Shown: piece after piece, positions 1 to 8,773 of the stretch
How positions within the stretch are numbered: position 1 is the stretch's first letter
Layout of the letters: the number at the start of each line of letters is the position of its first letter
Source: JACMLD01 sp047602295
GTDB taxonomy: Bacteria; Bacteroidota; Bacteroidia; Chitinophagales; Chitinophagaceae
NCBI GenBank assembly: GCA_047602295.1
Contig: JASGHP010000001.1
Span: 2,666,001-2,730,000 of the forward strand
Direction: 5' to 3'
Length of the DNA stretch: 64,000 nucleotides
Translations under genes and position numbers: made by a program
The notes under the pieces: generated by a model
What the model was told of the DNA's origin: nothing
The model's input: the letters and a program-made list of their open reading frames with translations, nothing else
The model's database searches: none

Positions 1-2
1 AT

Positions 3-371
3 CCTTACCAGTACCTGGGCAGGCTGAATGGTGAAATAGAAAGGGCTGTACGCCTGGTGGTCGACGCCGGTCTTCATAACAAAGGATGGTCGCGTGAAAA
101 AGCCATTGCCTATGTGCTGGAAAACCAGCCTGTATCCGCTGTGGAGGCCGAACAAAGGATAGAACGATATATGGTGACTGCAGGGCAGGCCACCAGTTAT
201 AAAGTGGGTGAATTGAAAATTATCGAGCTGCGTGAACGCGCCAGGAAAAAACTGGGTGCTGCATTTGATATTCGGGAATTCCATGACCAGGTGTTGAAAG
301 ATGGCTGTTTGCCGTTGGTGATACTGGAATCAAAAATCAATGCCTGGATAGAAGGGAAGGCTCAAAAATGA
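3..371 (+). CDS. DUF885 family protein, C-terminal part (cut by window edge)
   Basis: The reading frame is open from the first bases of the window and ends in TGA at 369-371, so only about the last 122 residues are visible. The segment with AGQATSYKVG, then LKIIELRERA, then FDIREFHD and a final ESKINAWIEG matches the conserved C-terminal end of DUF885 proteins as I know them. These are large, usually exported proteins with metallopeptidase-like features; their substrate is not established. The catalytic part lies upstream of the window. GTG at 57 is only an internal codon and should not be taken as the start. No gene follows on this strand until 1218. Confidence 0.8.
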   Translation, partial: PYQYLGRLNGEIERAVRLVVDAGLHNKGWSREKAIAYVLENQPVSAVEAEQRIERYMVTAGQATSYKVGELKIIELRERARKKLGAAFDIREFHDQVLKDGCLPLVILESKINAWIEGKAQK

Positions 372-721
372 TATTAACTGTGAGTGACTGGTATAACAAT
401 AAAAATCCTGCCCGAAGGCAGGATCTCGCAGTTGGTATTGGTTACTTTAACAGGACCGAAGAAACCATTATTACCAGACAATACCAAAAAACAATTGGCT
501 GCTTTTTAATCAATGGTTAACATTCCTTAACACAAGCTTTAGATTTCAGCTGCGATCTTTACATCATCAATTGAAATAAATACACTTTCTATAAAAATTT
601 TCTCATAAGCAGTTAGTTTTGGTTACGAACCCTGTCTCTACAGGGTTCATTTTTTTTCTATCATACACTACACTATTTTTTGCTTACAGTTATTTTTCCA
701 CTTCTCAAGACGGGTTATTTT
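372..721. other. Non-coding gap with two hairpins
   Basis: No convincing gene. A short hairpin sits at 405-424 (ATCCTGCC, loop CGAA, GGCAGGAT) 34 bp after the DUF885 stop, but it lacks a T-run on the plus strand. A second, better terminator lies at 628-658. The roughly 200 bp between them could hold a short transcript, but I see no confident promoter. Confidence 0.5.
628..658 (+). terminator. Rho-independent terminator
   Basis: Perfect 8-bp stem AACCCTGT / ACAGGGTT with a CTCT loop, followed by CA and a run of eight T. It is 256 bp past the DUF885 stop and 64 bp before the stop of the convergent gene at 722-1183, so it would stop plus-strand read-through into that gene. Confidence 0.7.
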
Positions 722-1183
722 TTAGTGTACTACGGGGTAACCTTCCACTATAATGGGGCTTAGGAGATGGGTATTATCATCAAGGCTTTTGATTGTTTGC
801 GCTAACCTTTCTTCTGTTGCATTATCAGGTATTACAATACGTTCACCATCCAAATGAAATTGGAAATAAATGGGGACATATACGGCATAACCCTCCGGGA
901 ACCTGGCTTTGTATTTATTCATTCTGTACCTGAAATATTTATCATGGTCTAATTTAAATTGATTGCCTGAAGCATATATGACATCGATATAAAGCGAGTC
1001 TGCCTGCTTTGAAACTTTGACGAGTGTTATTCCTGCTGTAGGGTTGGTGTTATCATCATAGGGGAATATGATTTGCTTCTGTATTGCCTTCATCAGCATG
1101 GAGTCGTTCGTATTCTGTGGGGGCTGTGCTATTGCATGGCAACAGACCGATACAATAACTACGGTTAGGATAAGTCTATACAT
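722..1183 (-). CDS. Secreted protein of unknown function, 153 aa
   Basis: Starts with a typical signal peptide (MYRLILTVVIVSVCCHAIAQ, cleavage probably after the AIA at 17-19). The mature part is about 130 residues with no Cys and no membrane segment. The stretch IIFPYDD...AGITLVKVSKQADSLYIDVIYASG, followed about 25 residues later by MNKYKARFPEG, is loosely reminiscent of the TonB C-terminal-like domains found in many Bacteroidota exported proteins, but that is a weak resemblance. It is divergent from the aminotransferase-like gene at 1236, with only about 50 bp between starts, so the two promoters must share that gap. Confidence 0.7.
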   Translation of the reverse strand: MYRLILTVVIVSVCCHAIAQPPQNTNDSMLMKAIQKQIIFPYDDNTNPTAGITLVKVSKQADSLYIDVIYASGNQFKLDHDKYFRYRMNKYKARFPEGYAVYVPIYFQFHLDGERIVIPDNATEERLAQTIKSLDDNTHLLSPIIVEGYPVVH

Positions 1184-1235
1184 TGTTGGAGGGATTGTTC
1201 ATTAATTATACTGCAAAATGCTCCATCTTCGCTGC

Positions 1236-2432
1236 ATGGACAAAAAAATGACCAATACAATTAGTCAACAAGCATTAGAACAATACCGCAACGACACCAC
1301 CGGTTGCGAATCAATTGTGCATTTCAACAACGCTGGCACTTCGTTGCCACCGGATATTGTTGTGGACACGGTGATTGATTATTTAAGAGAAGAAGCATTG
1401 GTCGGCGGTTATGAAATGGAAGCAAAGCATTTGGCTCGCATAGAAACTGTGTACGAACAAATCGCAAAGCTTATTGGTGCTGATAAAAGCGAAGTCGCGG
1501 TTTGTGAAAACGCCAGTGCTGCGTGGTTAACGGCTTTTAAAGGTTTGCGATTGCAGCCCGGTGATGAAGTCATTACCTGCGAGCTTGAATACGCAAGCAA
1601 CCTGATGGGGTTGATTGATGCACGCAAAGCCGGTGTGATTATCACCGTGATTGGTAACGACGAACGTGGCAACTTTCCTTTGGAGAAACTGGAAGCAGCG
1701 ATTAACCCATCGACCAAACTTATAGCTGTTACCCATATCCCTTCTTCCGGCGGTGGCATGTTACCCATTACTGCTATTGGTGCAATTGCCAAAAAGCATG
1801 GTATCCTTTATATGGTGGATGCCTGCCAGACTGCGGGGCAGTACCCGATAGACGTCAACGTGATTGGTTGCGATATCCTTTCCGCCACAGGTCGCAAATA
1901 CCTGCGTGCACCCAGGGGAACGGGTTTTTTGTATGTACGTGCTAGTGTGCAGGATCGGATTGCTCCCTTGTTAATCGACCAGCATGCCGTCCAACAACTG
2001 ACACCTACCGATTATACCCTGCGTCCTGATGCACGCCGTTACGAATGCTATGAAAAAAACCGGGCATTGATGCTGGGGATGGGGAAGGCGATTGAATATG
2101 CGTTGACAGTAGGAGTGGAAGCTATATGGGAAAGGGTGCAGGGGTTGGCTACGCATGCTCGTGCGGCTTTGCGAACAATTCCGGGTGTTACGGTGCATGA
2201 TATCGGTGACGAGCTTTGCGGGATCGTTACTTTTTCTGTCGCAGGTATGGATAGTTTAGTGTTACGCGATGCACTGATTGCAAGAGGGATTAATGTGTCG
2301 TTTAGCGGGCCTAGTGCGACATTGCTGTATATGAATAAGCGGAAGCTTACAGGGATTGTACGAGCAAGTATTCATTATTATAATACGGAGGAAGAGATAA
2401 CACAGCTGTGTGAAATGCTGAGTACACTTTGA
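1236..2432 (+). CDS. Class V aminotransferase-fold PLP enzyme (cysteine desulfurase / isopenicillin-N epimerase-like)
   Basis: About 398 residues, the usual length for fold-type I class V enzymes. Visible landmarks are FNNAGTS near the N-terminus, the cofactor-binding region ending in VDACQTAGQ, and the Schiff-base lysine in ATGRKYLRAPRGTGFLYV. The GRKxLRxPRGTGFLY form of the lysine motif is typical of the NifS/EgtE/isopenicillin-epimerase-like branch. No catalytic Cys loop of a dedicated SufS/IscS desulfurase is evident, so C-S lyase or epimerase-type activity is as likely as sulfur transfer. ATG is possible at 1218, 1236 or 1248; none has a clear Shine-Dalgarno, and 1236 leaves room for a promoter. 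It is not linked to suf or isc genes here. Confidence 0.85.
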   Translation: MDKKMTNTISQQALEQYRNDTTGCESIVHFNNAGTSLPPDIVVDTVIDYLREEALVGGYEMEAKHLARIETVYEQIAKLIGADKSEVAVCENASAAWLTAFKGLRLQPGDEVITCELEYASNLMGLIDARKAGVIITVIGNDERGNFPLEKLEAAINPSTKLIAVTHIPSSGGGMLPITAIGAIAKKHGILYMVDACQTAGQYPIDVNVIGCDILSATGRKYLRAPRGTGFLYVRASVQDRIAPLLIDQHAVQQLTPTDYTLRPDARRYECYEKNRALMLGMGKAIEYALTVGVEAIWERVQGLATHARAALRTIPGVTVHDIGDELCGIVTFSVAGMDSLVLRDALIARGINVSFSGPSATLLYMNKRKLTGIVRASIHYYNTEEEITQLCEMLSTL

Positions 2433-2465
2433 AAATGATACCCATAGAAAATGTATAACCAAAGA

Positions 2466-2681
2466 TCATTTGGTTTTCAAAATCCTCTTGCCCGCATAAT
2501 AGCAAACAATGAAAATCGGGATGCCCCAGAACGATAATAACAGACCTCCAAAGATCCAATCTTCCTGCATCCAAGGCCTAAAAACAACATGGCCATGTGA
2601 GCCTGCTGCCCAAATTGCATAGACCACATATCCACTGAAAAAAAGAATTAAACTTATCGCTGTGGTAAATATTCTTTTCAC
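2466..2681 (-). CDS. Small membrane protein, 71 aa
   Basis: Two hydrophobic segments (about residues 4-25 and 45-65) separated by a loop with the acidic WMQEDW patch, ending in GKRILKTK, which suggests a cytoplasmic C-terminus. No family recognised. The stop codon lies inside a 7-bp dyad (AACCAAA at 2457-2463, TTTGGTT at 2469-2475) that also follows the convergent aminotransferase gene and may act as a weak two-way terminator. Confidence 0.6.
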   Translation of the reverse strand: MKRIFTTAISLILFFSGYVVYAIWAAGSHGHVVFRPWMQEDWIFGGLLLSFWGIPIFIVCYYAGKRILKTK

Positions 2682-3012
2682 ATTTTCTTGTTTATCGCTT
2701 GGTCAGGCTAATGTCGGCAAATTTAGTCTGTAAGACCTGTTATTTACTTATTTACACCAAGTCAAGTCGTTCGTTTGCGATTAGGTTGCAGCATGTATTC
2801 ATTGAATTCTCACTTTCTTCCACGCAAACCCATCTCCCGCAAATGCTTAGCGACCAGCCGGGCAGCTTGGACAATGCTACTATTTTATGCCGTAGTCTTT
2901 TGGCTTACGGCTAGTGGAGCTGCATAAATTTGCGGCAGCGGTTGCGGGGATACTTTGATCAACTTCACGCAGGCTTGTTTTTGAAAATTGTACCACTTAC
3001 ATTCGTTCTTTT
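2682..3012. other. Non-coding gap before the 3013 gene
   Basis: An open frame at 2699-2914 has no family resemblance and an implausible composition, so I do not call it. A hairpin GCCGTA (2889-2894) / TACGGC (2906-2911) lies in the middle. TTCACGCAGGCT near 2961 also occurs in the intergenic repeat at 57340; it may be chance. Confidence 0.4.
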
Positions 3013-3414
3013 ATGACACGTTTTTTGCTATCCTTAATTTTTTGCGCTGCCTTGTTGATGGGAGTTGGACATAATAAAAAAGCCAAGTCATCCCCTGAAA
3101 CACTTGATAATTGCAGTGACCGATGGCAATATCTTAGTTCGCAGGACACGATGCGTGGGCAGGTACTTTTCCACGCAAAGGCGACGGTGGCATGCGGCAT
3201 ATTAGCCAGTGCATCCCTGACTATCATTAAAACCGCTAAGGATACCGTTCGCATACTGGAGTTGTGCAATGACCGGAAAGATTTTAAACAATGGAGCATG
3301 GTAAAAGTAATACCTGCCAAACAGCCCGGATTTAGTGTTGTATTTCGTGGCAACGATTTACCTTTCGCTTGTTCAGTTCAAAAGACCTATTATGGTACTG
3401 TTCGAAATTTTTAA
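3013..3414 (+). CDS. Secreted protein of unknown function, 133 aa
   Basis: N-terminal signal peptide (MTRFLLSLIFCAALLMGVGH) followed by about 110 residues with three Cys (DNCSD, TVACGI, ELCND and a fourth in PFACSV), which could form disulfides after export. The alternating hydrophobic pattern (TIIKTAKDTVRILEL, WSMVKVIPAK, GFSVVF) suggests a small beta domain. No family recognised. It converges on the lipoprotein gene at 3431 with a 16-bp gap. Confidence 0.65.
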   Translation: MTRFLLSLIFCAALLMGVGHNKKAKSSPETLDNCSDRWQYLSSQDTMRGQVLFHAKATVACGILASASLTIIKTAKDTVRILELCNDRKDFKQWSMVKVIPAKQPGFSVVFRGNDLPFACSVQKTYYGTVRNF

Positions 3415-3430
3415 GGAGTAAGTAACCGAT

Positions 3431-3889
3431 TTACATATGAATAGGCTCCCTGTCCATGATATCAATACCCAATTTAGAAGGCGTTCCCCGAAAGATTGGA
3501 TGGAGGAAACTAGTGTCATTCCCGAATTCTTTTTTTAATCGTTCCCACTGTGACGTGTCTACGGGGCGATCAAAAAAGTAAGTAATAAAGATCCAACGAT
3601 TGCCCTCCAGCGATATAGACTGCTCCAGCTTTGCCCTGCCGCTATCAGCAGTGACAACGATGGTATACTTCCCTTTGGGCAAAACAATAAGGGGCGTATA
3701 TTGAAGGTCTGGTCTTATATTGCTGTATCTTATAGAATCGGCGAATACGGTCTTCCCATCTATTGATAATTGTATATCAACAGGTCCTTTGTCCTTACTC
3801 ACATTGCTGATAAAGAAATAAGCCGTTGGCTGAAAGAGCCTGCAGCCTATACAAAGTGTCAGTAAAAAAGAAAATAAAAGTAGCTTCAT
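3431..3889 (-). CDS. Lipoprotein of unknown function, 152 aa
   Basis: The open frame extends to 3931, but the internal ATG at 3889 gives MKLLLFSFLLTLCIGC, a proper lipoprotein signal with Cys16 as the lipidated residue, so I choose it. The mature part begins with a beta-rich stretch (FFISNVSKDKGPVDIQLSIDG; LIVLPKGKYTIVVTADSG) resembling an Ig-like or transthyretin-like domain that displays on the periplasmic side. No enzyme motif seen. It is divergent from the small gene at 3980. Confidence 0.7.
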   Translation of the reverse strand: MKLLLFSFLLTLCIGCRLFQPTAYFFISNVSKDKGPVDIQLSIDGKTVFADSIRYSNIRPDLQYTPLIVLPKGKYTIVVTADSGRAKLEQSISLEGNRWIFITYFFDRPVDTSQWERLKKEFGNDTSFLHPIFRGTPSKLGIDIMDREPIHM

Positions 3890-3979
3890 GGTATAAGGTG
3901 TGTAGCGCACTTCGTAAACAAGGTAAAACAATAAAGGGGTATCGTCTTAAAAAAATATAATGAACGAAAAAAAATAGCT

Positions 3980-4261
3980 ATGAAGTTTTTGATTACACTA
4001 TTCGTTTTGATTTTCTTGTTATTGATTGGTCAGTTGGGTTATTACAACACTAATTTTTATATCAAAAAGCACGTATGGAAATTCAGCAACGGTTATTGGG
4101 TGGGAGATTTTCTCGACCTAAAAAACAAAAGTCAACTGTTGAAAGCCGATACCCTTTTCGGCAACGGGGGCGTGGGTACAATAAAATTTTGTTACGGGAA
4201 GCGTTTAATGATCCAGTCTTTAAAAACGGGTGCGTATGGATATTATGTAAGTAAGCCTTAA
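3980..4261 (+). CDS. Small membrane-anchored protein, 93 aa
   Basis: A strongly hydrophobic N-terminus (residues 2-18, MKFLITLFVLIFLLLIG) acts as an uncleaved anchor or signal. The rest, about 75 residues rich in Gly, Tyr and Lys (NGYWVGDFLDLKNKS; GVGTIKFCYGKRLMI), looks like a compact beta domain outside the membrane. No family recognised. It ends 21 bp before the stop of the convergent gene at 4283. Confidence 0.6.
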   Translation: MKFLITLFVLIFLLLIGQLGYYNTNFYIKKHVWKFSNGYWVGDFLDLKNKSQLLKADTLFGNGGVGTIKFCYGKRLMIQSLKTGAYGYYVSKP

Positions 4262-4282
4262 AAAAAATGGAAAGAAGGAGCG

Positions 4283-4792
4283 TTAATGGCGGCTTAGCAG
4301 CACTATAAAAATAAACAGGCAACTATAGATAACACCAAAAATCGATAGCGTCCATACATGCATTTTCTGCGTTATGCGCAAGTGTAACCTAATCTCTTTG
4401 AGCGATAAAAAAATAATACTGCCTCCGCTCGCAGCAAACAGGATATAGGTGGGGCCATCGGAAGAACGAAAACCAGGCAGGAAACCTTTGTTCATTATTT
4501 GATCCACCAGATACGATCCTGTCAGCACGACAATAAAACCATAAAAGAAAAGACTCATTATCCAGCCAGCTTTCATTTTTAGCCACAGCAGTATCCACCC
4601 GGATAGGGGTATAAGCATAAACAAGGAGACGAATGCTATTGTATATCCAGATACCTGTTCCGTGTTGATTACCTCTCTATATATGTCAACTACCAGGTAG
4701 GTAAGTGTGAAAAATAAAAAAATCTGTAACACTTTAAAGATGGTTTTCCTTCTGGCTTCGTATTGAATTTCTGCATCGAGAATATCTTCCAT
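4283..4792 (-). CDS. Integral membrane protein, 169 aa, four predicted helices
   Basis: Acidic N-terminus (MEDILDAEIQYEARRKT), then hydrophobic segments at about 20-38, 49-70, 76-95 and 108-125, plus a possible fifth at 143-165. No family recognised. The coding sequence near 4396 shares 25 of 27 bases with a non-coding stretch at 8142 (see findings). A possible product is a small inner-membrane accessory protein; no partner is evident. Confidence 0.65.
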   Translation of the reverse strand: MEDILDAEIQYEARRKTIFKVLQIFLFFTLTYLVVDIYREVINTEQVSGYTIAFVSLFMLIPLSGWILLWLKMKAGWIMSLFFYGFIVVLTGSYLVDQIMNKGFLPGFRSSDGPTYILFAASGGSIIFLSLKEIRLHLRITQKMHVWTLSIFGVIYSCLFIFIVLLSRH

Positions 4793-4941
4793 TGCTTTTT
4801 TTTATATTTCAAATTTATTATTCCCTTAGCAATGTGCGATTTCTCTACACACGTCAACCAGGTAAGAATTGGTAATGGCCTTTCCATCAGCTTACATTTA
4901 TTCCCGGCAAACAAATCAATCATTCAAAAAAATGAATCAAC

Positions 4942-5124
4942 ATGAAATCATTCACCCAAGTACAACTTGTAAGATGGCTGGGACGGGACATCGTTGTTAA
5001 GAAAGCAAAAGGAGGTTTGTCCCACGCATCTACAAGACTGCAGAAGGAATACAACATCATGTTGCAGAAATTAAAGCAACAACGCTGGTGGATTTGGACA
5101 GGTGATGGATCGTTACGGCAATAA
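4942..5124 (+). CDS. Possible small basic protein, 60 aa
   Basis: Begins with ATG at 4942 after an AT-rich leader and ends 3 bp before the stop of the convergent TIG-repeat gene. The product is basic and amphipathic (VVKKAKGGLSHASTRLQKEYN), ending in QRWWIWTGDG. It could be a real small nucleic-acid-binding or unknown protein, but nothing beyond an intact frame and a sensible composition supports it; a reverse frame over the same bases is also open. Confidence 0.35.
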   Translation: MKSFTQVQLVRWLGRDIVVKKAKGGLSHASTRLQKEYNIMLQKLKQQRWWIWTGDGSLRQ

Positions 5125-5127
5125 CCG

Positions 5128-6915
5128 CTATTGTACAACTATTTTTTGCTGAAGCGTCTGTTTGCCATCACTCCATGTCAGCAGATAATTTCCTGCGGGC
5201 AGTTGTGGCATAAACAGCTGAATCTGATTACTGCCAGCCGCCAGTTGCAGGGTTTTTATCATCCGCCCGCTCATATCTGTTAACTGCAAAGCAGCAGGTA
5301 TTGATTTTCGTGGATAGTTGACTGTTACCACCCCTGCGGCAGGATTGGGATAGGTAAAGAGTGCTGCTGTAAGGCCAGCGTTGGTTTGCACAGCAATTAT
5401 TTTGCTGTATTCGTAATGGCCATCAAGGTCTACCATTTTAAGCCGGTAATAACTTTTTTCCCGCGCAGGATTTTTATCGGTATAGCTATACGCTTTTTCA
5501 TTTCCTTGCATGGTATCCGCTGTTGCTAGCACGGCGATACGATGGAACTTGTTGCCATCCTCACCTTGCTCCAGTTCAAAATGATCAAAGCCGGTTTCTG
5601 CAACGGTCTTCCATTCAAGTATAGCGGTGTTGTTGCCGGGGCGTCCTGTAAAGGATAGCAATGTTACCGGCAGTGCTGAACTGGCGCTGGCGGCAAAGAA
5701 GCCACTAAATCCATTTACGTTAAAGCTGACTTCCCAGCTGTTGGTGCTGCTGTTCCAATTTATATTATTGTCATCCGGATCTATCGTGATGACACTGCCC
5801 CCTGAATACGTTCCCGGCGTACCATACAGACTCGCCCCATGGTATTGAAAAATCCGGAGATTGGCCTTATTCGCATTGTCCGTCGGCCCGGTCGGCAGGT
5901 TCAGCCCATGTGCGGGCTGGCTATTGAAGTTGTCAAAATCTTCCTGTAAATAATATAGCGTGATGGTGGCGGTAGCGCTTGCGGCATTGTTGTCCGGTTC
6001 AATATCGTAATGCCTTTGCAGGTAAGGGCTGCCGTTATAAGTCTGTACCACGGCATCCTGGGTCACTGTCTGGGTGATATTACCCGCAACCGGGTTAGAC
6101 CCTGAAGGGGTAACAGCAGGCGGCGTGGGATTGGCGTAGTTAAACCCGGGTGCTGATGCGGCTGCGCCACGCACTGGTTCGCTTACCACTACATTGCCGG
6201 ATTCTCCTTGCCCCACTACCGCCTCCAGGGTATTGGCGTTTATTTTGGTAACAGTGGTGGCCAGTGTTTTACCAAAATAAACCGTGTTGATGTTGGACAA
6301 ATTAGTGCCGGTGATGGTGACACGTGTACCGCTGGTGCCGCTGGTGGGGCTAAACCCGCTGATGGTTGGCGCATAGCCAGGGAAGTAGAAGGAGGAGTCA
6401 ATGGGGCTGGCGACATAGGCAAAGGTATAAGGATCCCCTGTGTATACCGTGGTGATCGTATTGCTATCCACCAGCGAAAAAGTAGTTGAGGCTATGAACG
6501 AATTAAAACCCACCTTCACCACATCGTTGAAATTGATTCCCTTGATGGTAACCGGATCGCCTGCATTGGGATTGGCAGGGCTTACACTTGTTATAACAGG
6601 AATATAAGTATTATAAAACTGCAACCCCGGTTTGCTGGCAACACCAGTGGGGGTGGTTATCTCGACAGTTACAGGTCCGCTTGCCGGGCCGGATGGCAAA
6701 ACAACATAGTAGGCGCTTGAGTTAAAGTAAGGCCAGAAATTGCTGACTGGAATGCCCCCCACCGTAATGGCCGACGCACCCATAAGATTATTACCGTAAA
6801 CAACGATGATTGAACCCGCTTTTCCTTGCGCAGGAGAGAACGATGTAATGGCAGGTGTCTGGGCATTGGCTGCATAAAACGCAGTCAAAAAAAATACGAA
6901 AAATATTTTTTTCAT
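5128..6915 (-). CDS. Secreted TIG/IPT-repeat protein with type IX secretion sorting domain, 595 aa
   Basis: Signal peptide at residues 1-18 (ending AANA). Three IPT/TIG immunoglobulin-like domains follow at about 21-103, 107-180 and 184-265, each opening with the ITSFSPAQGKAG-type signature. A beta-rich unit at about 280-415 and an Fn3-like segment starting LPVTLLSFTG (about 420-515) come next. Residues about 520-595 (FTYPNPAAGVVTVNY... GRMIKTLQL... LPAGNYLLTW...) are a type A T9SS C-terminal sorting domain, so the product should cross the outer membrane and be released or anchored on the surface. TIG domains commonly bind carbohydrate or protein, but no catalytic domain is present. It stands alone with 370 bp of non-coding DNA upstream. 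Confidence 0.9.
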   Translation of the reverse strand: MKKIFFVFFLTAFYAANAQTPAITSFSPAQGKAGSIIVVYGNNLMGASAITVGGIPVSNFWPYFNSSAYYVVLPSGPASGPVTVEITTPTGVASKPGLQFYNTYIPVITSVSPANPNAGDPVTIKGINFNDVVKVGFNSFIASTTFSLVDSNTITTVYTGDPYTFAYVASPIDSSFYFPGYAPTISGFSPTSGTSGTRVTITGTNLSNINTVYFGKTLATTVTKINANTLEAVVGQGESGNVVVSEPVRGAAASAPGFNYANPTPPAVTPSGSNPVAGNITQTVTQDAVVQTYNGSPYLQRHYDIEPDNNAASATATITLYYLQEDFDNFNSQPAHGLNLPTGPTDNANKANLRIFQYHGASLYGTPGTYSGGSVITIDPDDNNINWNSSTNSWEVSFNVNGFSGFFAASASSALPVTLLSFTGRPGNNTAILEWKTVAETGFDHFELEQGEDGNKFHRIAVLATADTMQGNEKAYSYTDKNPAREKSYYRLKMVDLDGHYEYSKIIAVQTNAGLTAALFTYPNPAAGVVTVNYPRKSIPAALQLTDMSGRMIKTLQLAAGSNQIQLFMPQLPAGNYLLTWSDGKQTLQQKIVVQ

Positions 6916-7287
6916 ACATAGAAGGTTTAGGCGGGAAGATCAACGGGGTTTGTCAGGAGATACTAGTTATTCGGGGGATACAAAATTACGGATCGAATAT
7001 AAAAGAATTTAAGCAAGTGTCATTTTTTATTTTGCATAGAAACTTATCGTGTTTGCGCAGCAAAAGCATTTTTGAATAAAGATGAGCGTTTCAGGTGGGC
7101 ATTATTAGCATGAGCCGCGAAACTGCACCCCGCCGGGAACAACAGGGTTTGTCTGCGCGGTTTATAACAATTGCTAACCCACTGTTGGAATTAGCAGCTT
7201 AATTAAACCAGACGCGGGACAAACGCAAATGTTGCAGGGTGAAAGATTAAAACAACGCTTGTTGACGGCTTGCATTTTTGCCATCTT
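6916..7287. other. Non-coding gap upstream of the TIG protein, with an imperfect palindrome
   Basis: No gene. 7147-7224 forms a long imperfect inverted repeat: the outer arms share GTTTGTC / GACAAAC and GGTTTA / TAAACC, and an inner stem GCTAA / TTAGC surrounds a 13-base loop. There is no T-run, so it is not a simple terminator. It may be a REP-like unit or a relic. Confidence 0.4.
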
Positions 7288-8034
7288 TCATTCGTATAAG
7301 GCTGCAAGGGAATCATCAGTTGTAATGCGCAAAGTCGTTCGCTCCAGTTGCCTATAGGTGTTTTTGTAGAGCAATACCGCCATGCTGATTCTTTTTACCC
7401 CGCAGGCAGCCAGTTCGTCCATCGTATACAATGCAGGCGTCGCAACAACATTCACCGGAAGGGTGGTGGCGGCCGTGATTTGGCGGAGGGTAGCGGCATC
7501 GGGAATAGCCGTTACAAACAGTCCATCGGCGCCTGCCGCCTGGTACCGTTGCGCCCGCTGTATCGTTAAAGCCAGTGGTTGCTCCAGTTTTTGCAGGAAG
7601 CCATCGGTGCGTGCATTGATAAAGAGTTGCTGGTTTGTTTTCAGCAGGTAATTTTTAATAAAACTTAACTTTTCCAGGTAGATCGTTTCGCCTTGTGCAT
7701 CTTCGAGGTTTATTCCTGCAACGCCGGTGTCGATCAATTGCTGGATATGTGCACAGAGTGTATCCAGATCATCCGTATAGCCCCGCTCAAAGTCTACCGA
7801 TAACGGCAAATGCGTGGATGCTTTAATCCGCCCGACCATATACAGCAGTTCCGGGAAGGGGATCTTTTCGCCATCTGGATAGCCGAGTGATTCAGCAATG
7901 GCACCGCTTGAAGTACCGATGGCGGCAAAACCTGCTTTTTCTATCAGTTGAGCGCTTTTTGCATTCCAGGCATTGGCGAGGATAAATGGCTTATCTCCGT
8001 GGTGTAGTTGGTAGAGCTTTTCATAATCCGTCAT
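7288..8034 (-). CDS. Isocitrate lyase / PEP mutase superfamily protein, 248 aa
   Basis: A single (beta/alpha)8 domain of the ICL/PEPM superfamily. Visible landmarks are ANAWNAKSAQLIEKAGF (strand 1), GTSSGAIAESLG, the metal-binding region SVDFERGYTDD, GINLEDAQG and FINARTDGFL. The Cys-containing KKCGH-type loop of true isocitrate lyases is absent, as in phosphonomutase, oxaloacetate decarboxylase and carboxyphosphonoenolpyruvate-type members. The substrate cannot be told from sequence; cleavage or rearrangement of a C-C or C-P bond in a small oxoacid is the family theme. It is divergent from msrA. Confidence 0.85.
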   Translation of the reverse strand: MTDYEKLYQLHHGDKPFILANAWNAKSAQLIEKAGFAAIGTSSGAIAESLGYPDGEKIPFPELLYMVGRIKASTHLPLSVDFERGYTDDLDTLCAHIQQLIDTGVAGINLEDAQGETIYLEKLSFIKNYLLKTNQQLFINARTDGFLQKLEQPLALTIQRAQRYQAAGADGLFVTAIPDAATLRQITAATTLPVNVVATPALYTMDELAACGVKRISMAVLLYKNTYRQLERTTLRITTDDSLAALYE

Positions 8035-8090
8035 GACTTATTCATTTGTACCCGTAAAAATAACAGCCATTGCTTATAGCAAGCGGGTGT

Positions 8091-8124
8091 GGAGACGACA
8101 ATATGCAGGGGCGTTTTGGACAGT
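8091..8124. repeat. 34-bp dispersed repeat, copy 1
   Basis: Matches 9240-9273 at 30 of 34 positions (GGAGrCGACAAT...GACAGT). It lies 126 bp before the msrA start. Confidence 0.55.
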
Positions 8125-8249
8125 GCAGCCAGGCCCTGGTTTCTTTGAGCGATAAAAAAATTATACGGACAGCAGAGTTGCATGCTGCTATCCCTCCATT
8201 GAACAAACCATTAAAAATGCTGTTGTATATTGAGAATAAAAAAGCAGTC

Positions 8250-8750
8250 ATGAATATTCAAAAAGCAATTTTAGCAGGGGGGTGTTTTTGGGGAGTAGAA
8301 GAGCTCTTCCGTGATCTGCCGGGTGTACAATCAACCGTTGTTGGTTACACTGGAGGTGATGTAAAAAATGCCACTTACCGCAATCATGGTACACATGCAG
8401 AAGGCATTTTGCTGGAATATGATGCGGATGTGATTTCTTACCGGCAAATACTCGAATTCTTTTTCCAGATACACAATCCGACAACCCTAAACCGGCAGGG
8501 CAATGATGTAGGCACCTCTTATCGATCTGCTATTTTCTATCTGAACGAGGAGCAAAAAGCAACTGCTTTAGAGCTCATTGCAACGATGGAAGCTTCTAAA
8601 AAATGGCCCGGCAAAATTGTTACACAGGTTGTTCCTGCCGGCGATTTTTGGAACGCAGAAGAAGAGCACCAGGATTACCTGCAAAAGCATCCCTACGGAT
8701 ATACCTGTCATTACATTCGTCCGGAGTGGACGACAGCGTCAGTTGTTTAA
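8250..8750 (+). CDS. msrA: Peptide-methionine (S)-S-oxide reductase MsrA
   Basis: Reduces S-methionine sulfoxide, free or in proteins, using thioredoxin. The catalytic motif GCFWG is at residues 11-15 of the ATG at 8250. Further family marks are GYTGGDVKNATYRN, HAEGILLEYD, the substrate-pocket segment GNDVGTSYRSAIFY, EEEHQDYLQKHP and GYTCHYIRPEW. The length, 166 residues, suits a cytoplasmic single-domain MsrA. The frame is open back to 8070, but the extra 60 residues run through a dispersed repeat and lack family resemblance, so 8250 is preferred. No msrB is adjacent. The gene faces the receiver-domain gene at 8774 with a 23-bp gap. Confidence 0.95.
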   Translation: MNIQKAILAGGCFWGVEELFRDLPGVQSTVVGYTGGDVKNATYRNHGTHAEGILLEYDADVISYRQILEFFFQIHNPTTLNRQGNDVGTSYRSAIFYLNEEQKATALELIATMEASKKWPGKIVTQVVPAGDFWNAEEEHQDYLQKHPYGYTCHYIRPEWTTASVV

Positions 8751-8773
8751 ATAATTTCCACAACTACCAAAAA

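Noticed and set aside
2699..2914. 71-aa open frame on the plus strand
   Set aside because: No family resemblance, odd composition, runs through a hairpin; looks like chance.
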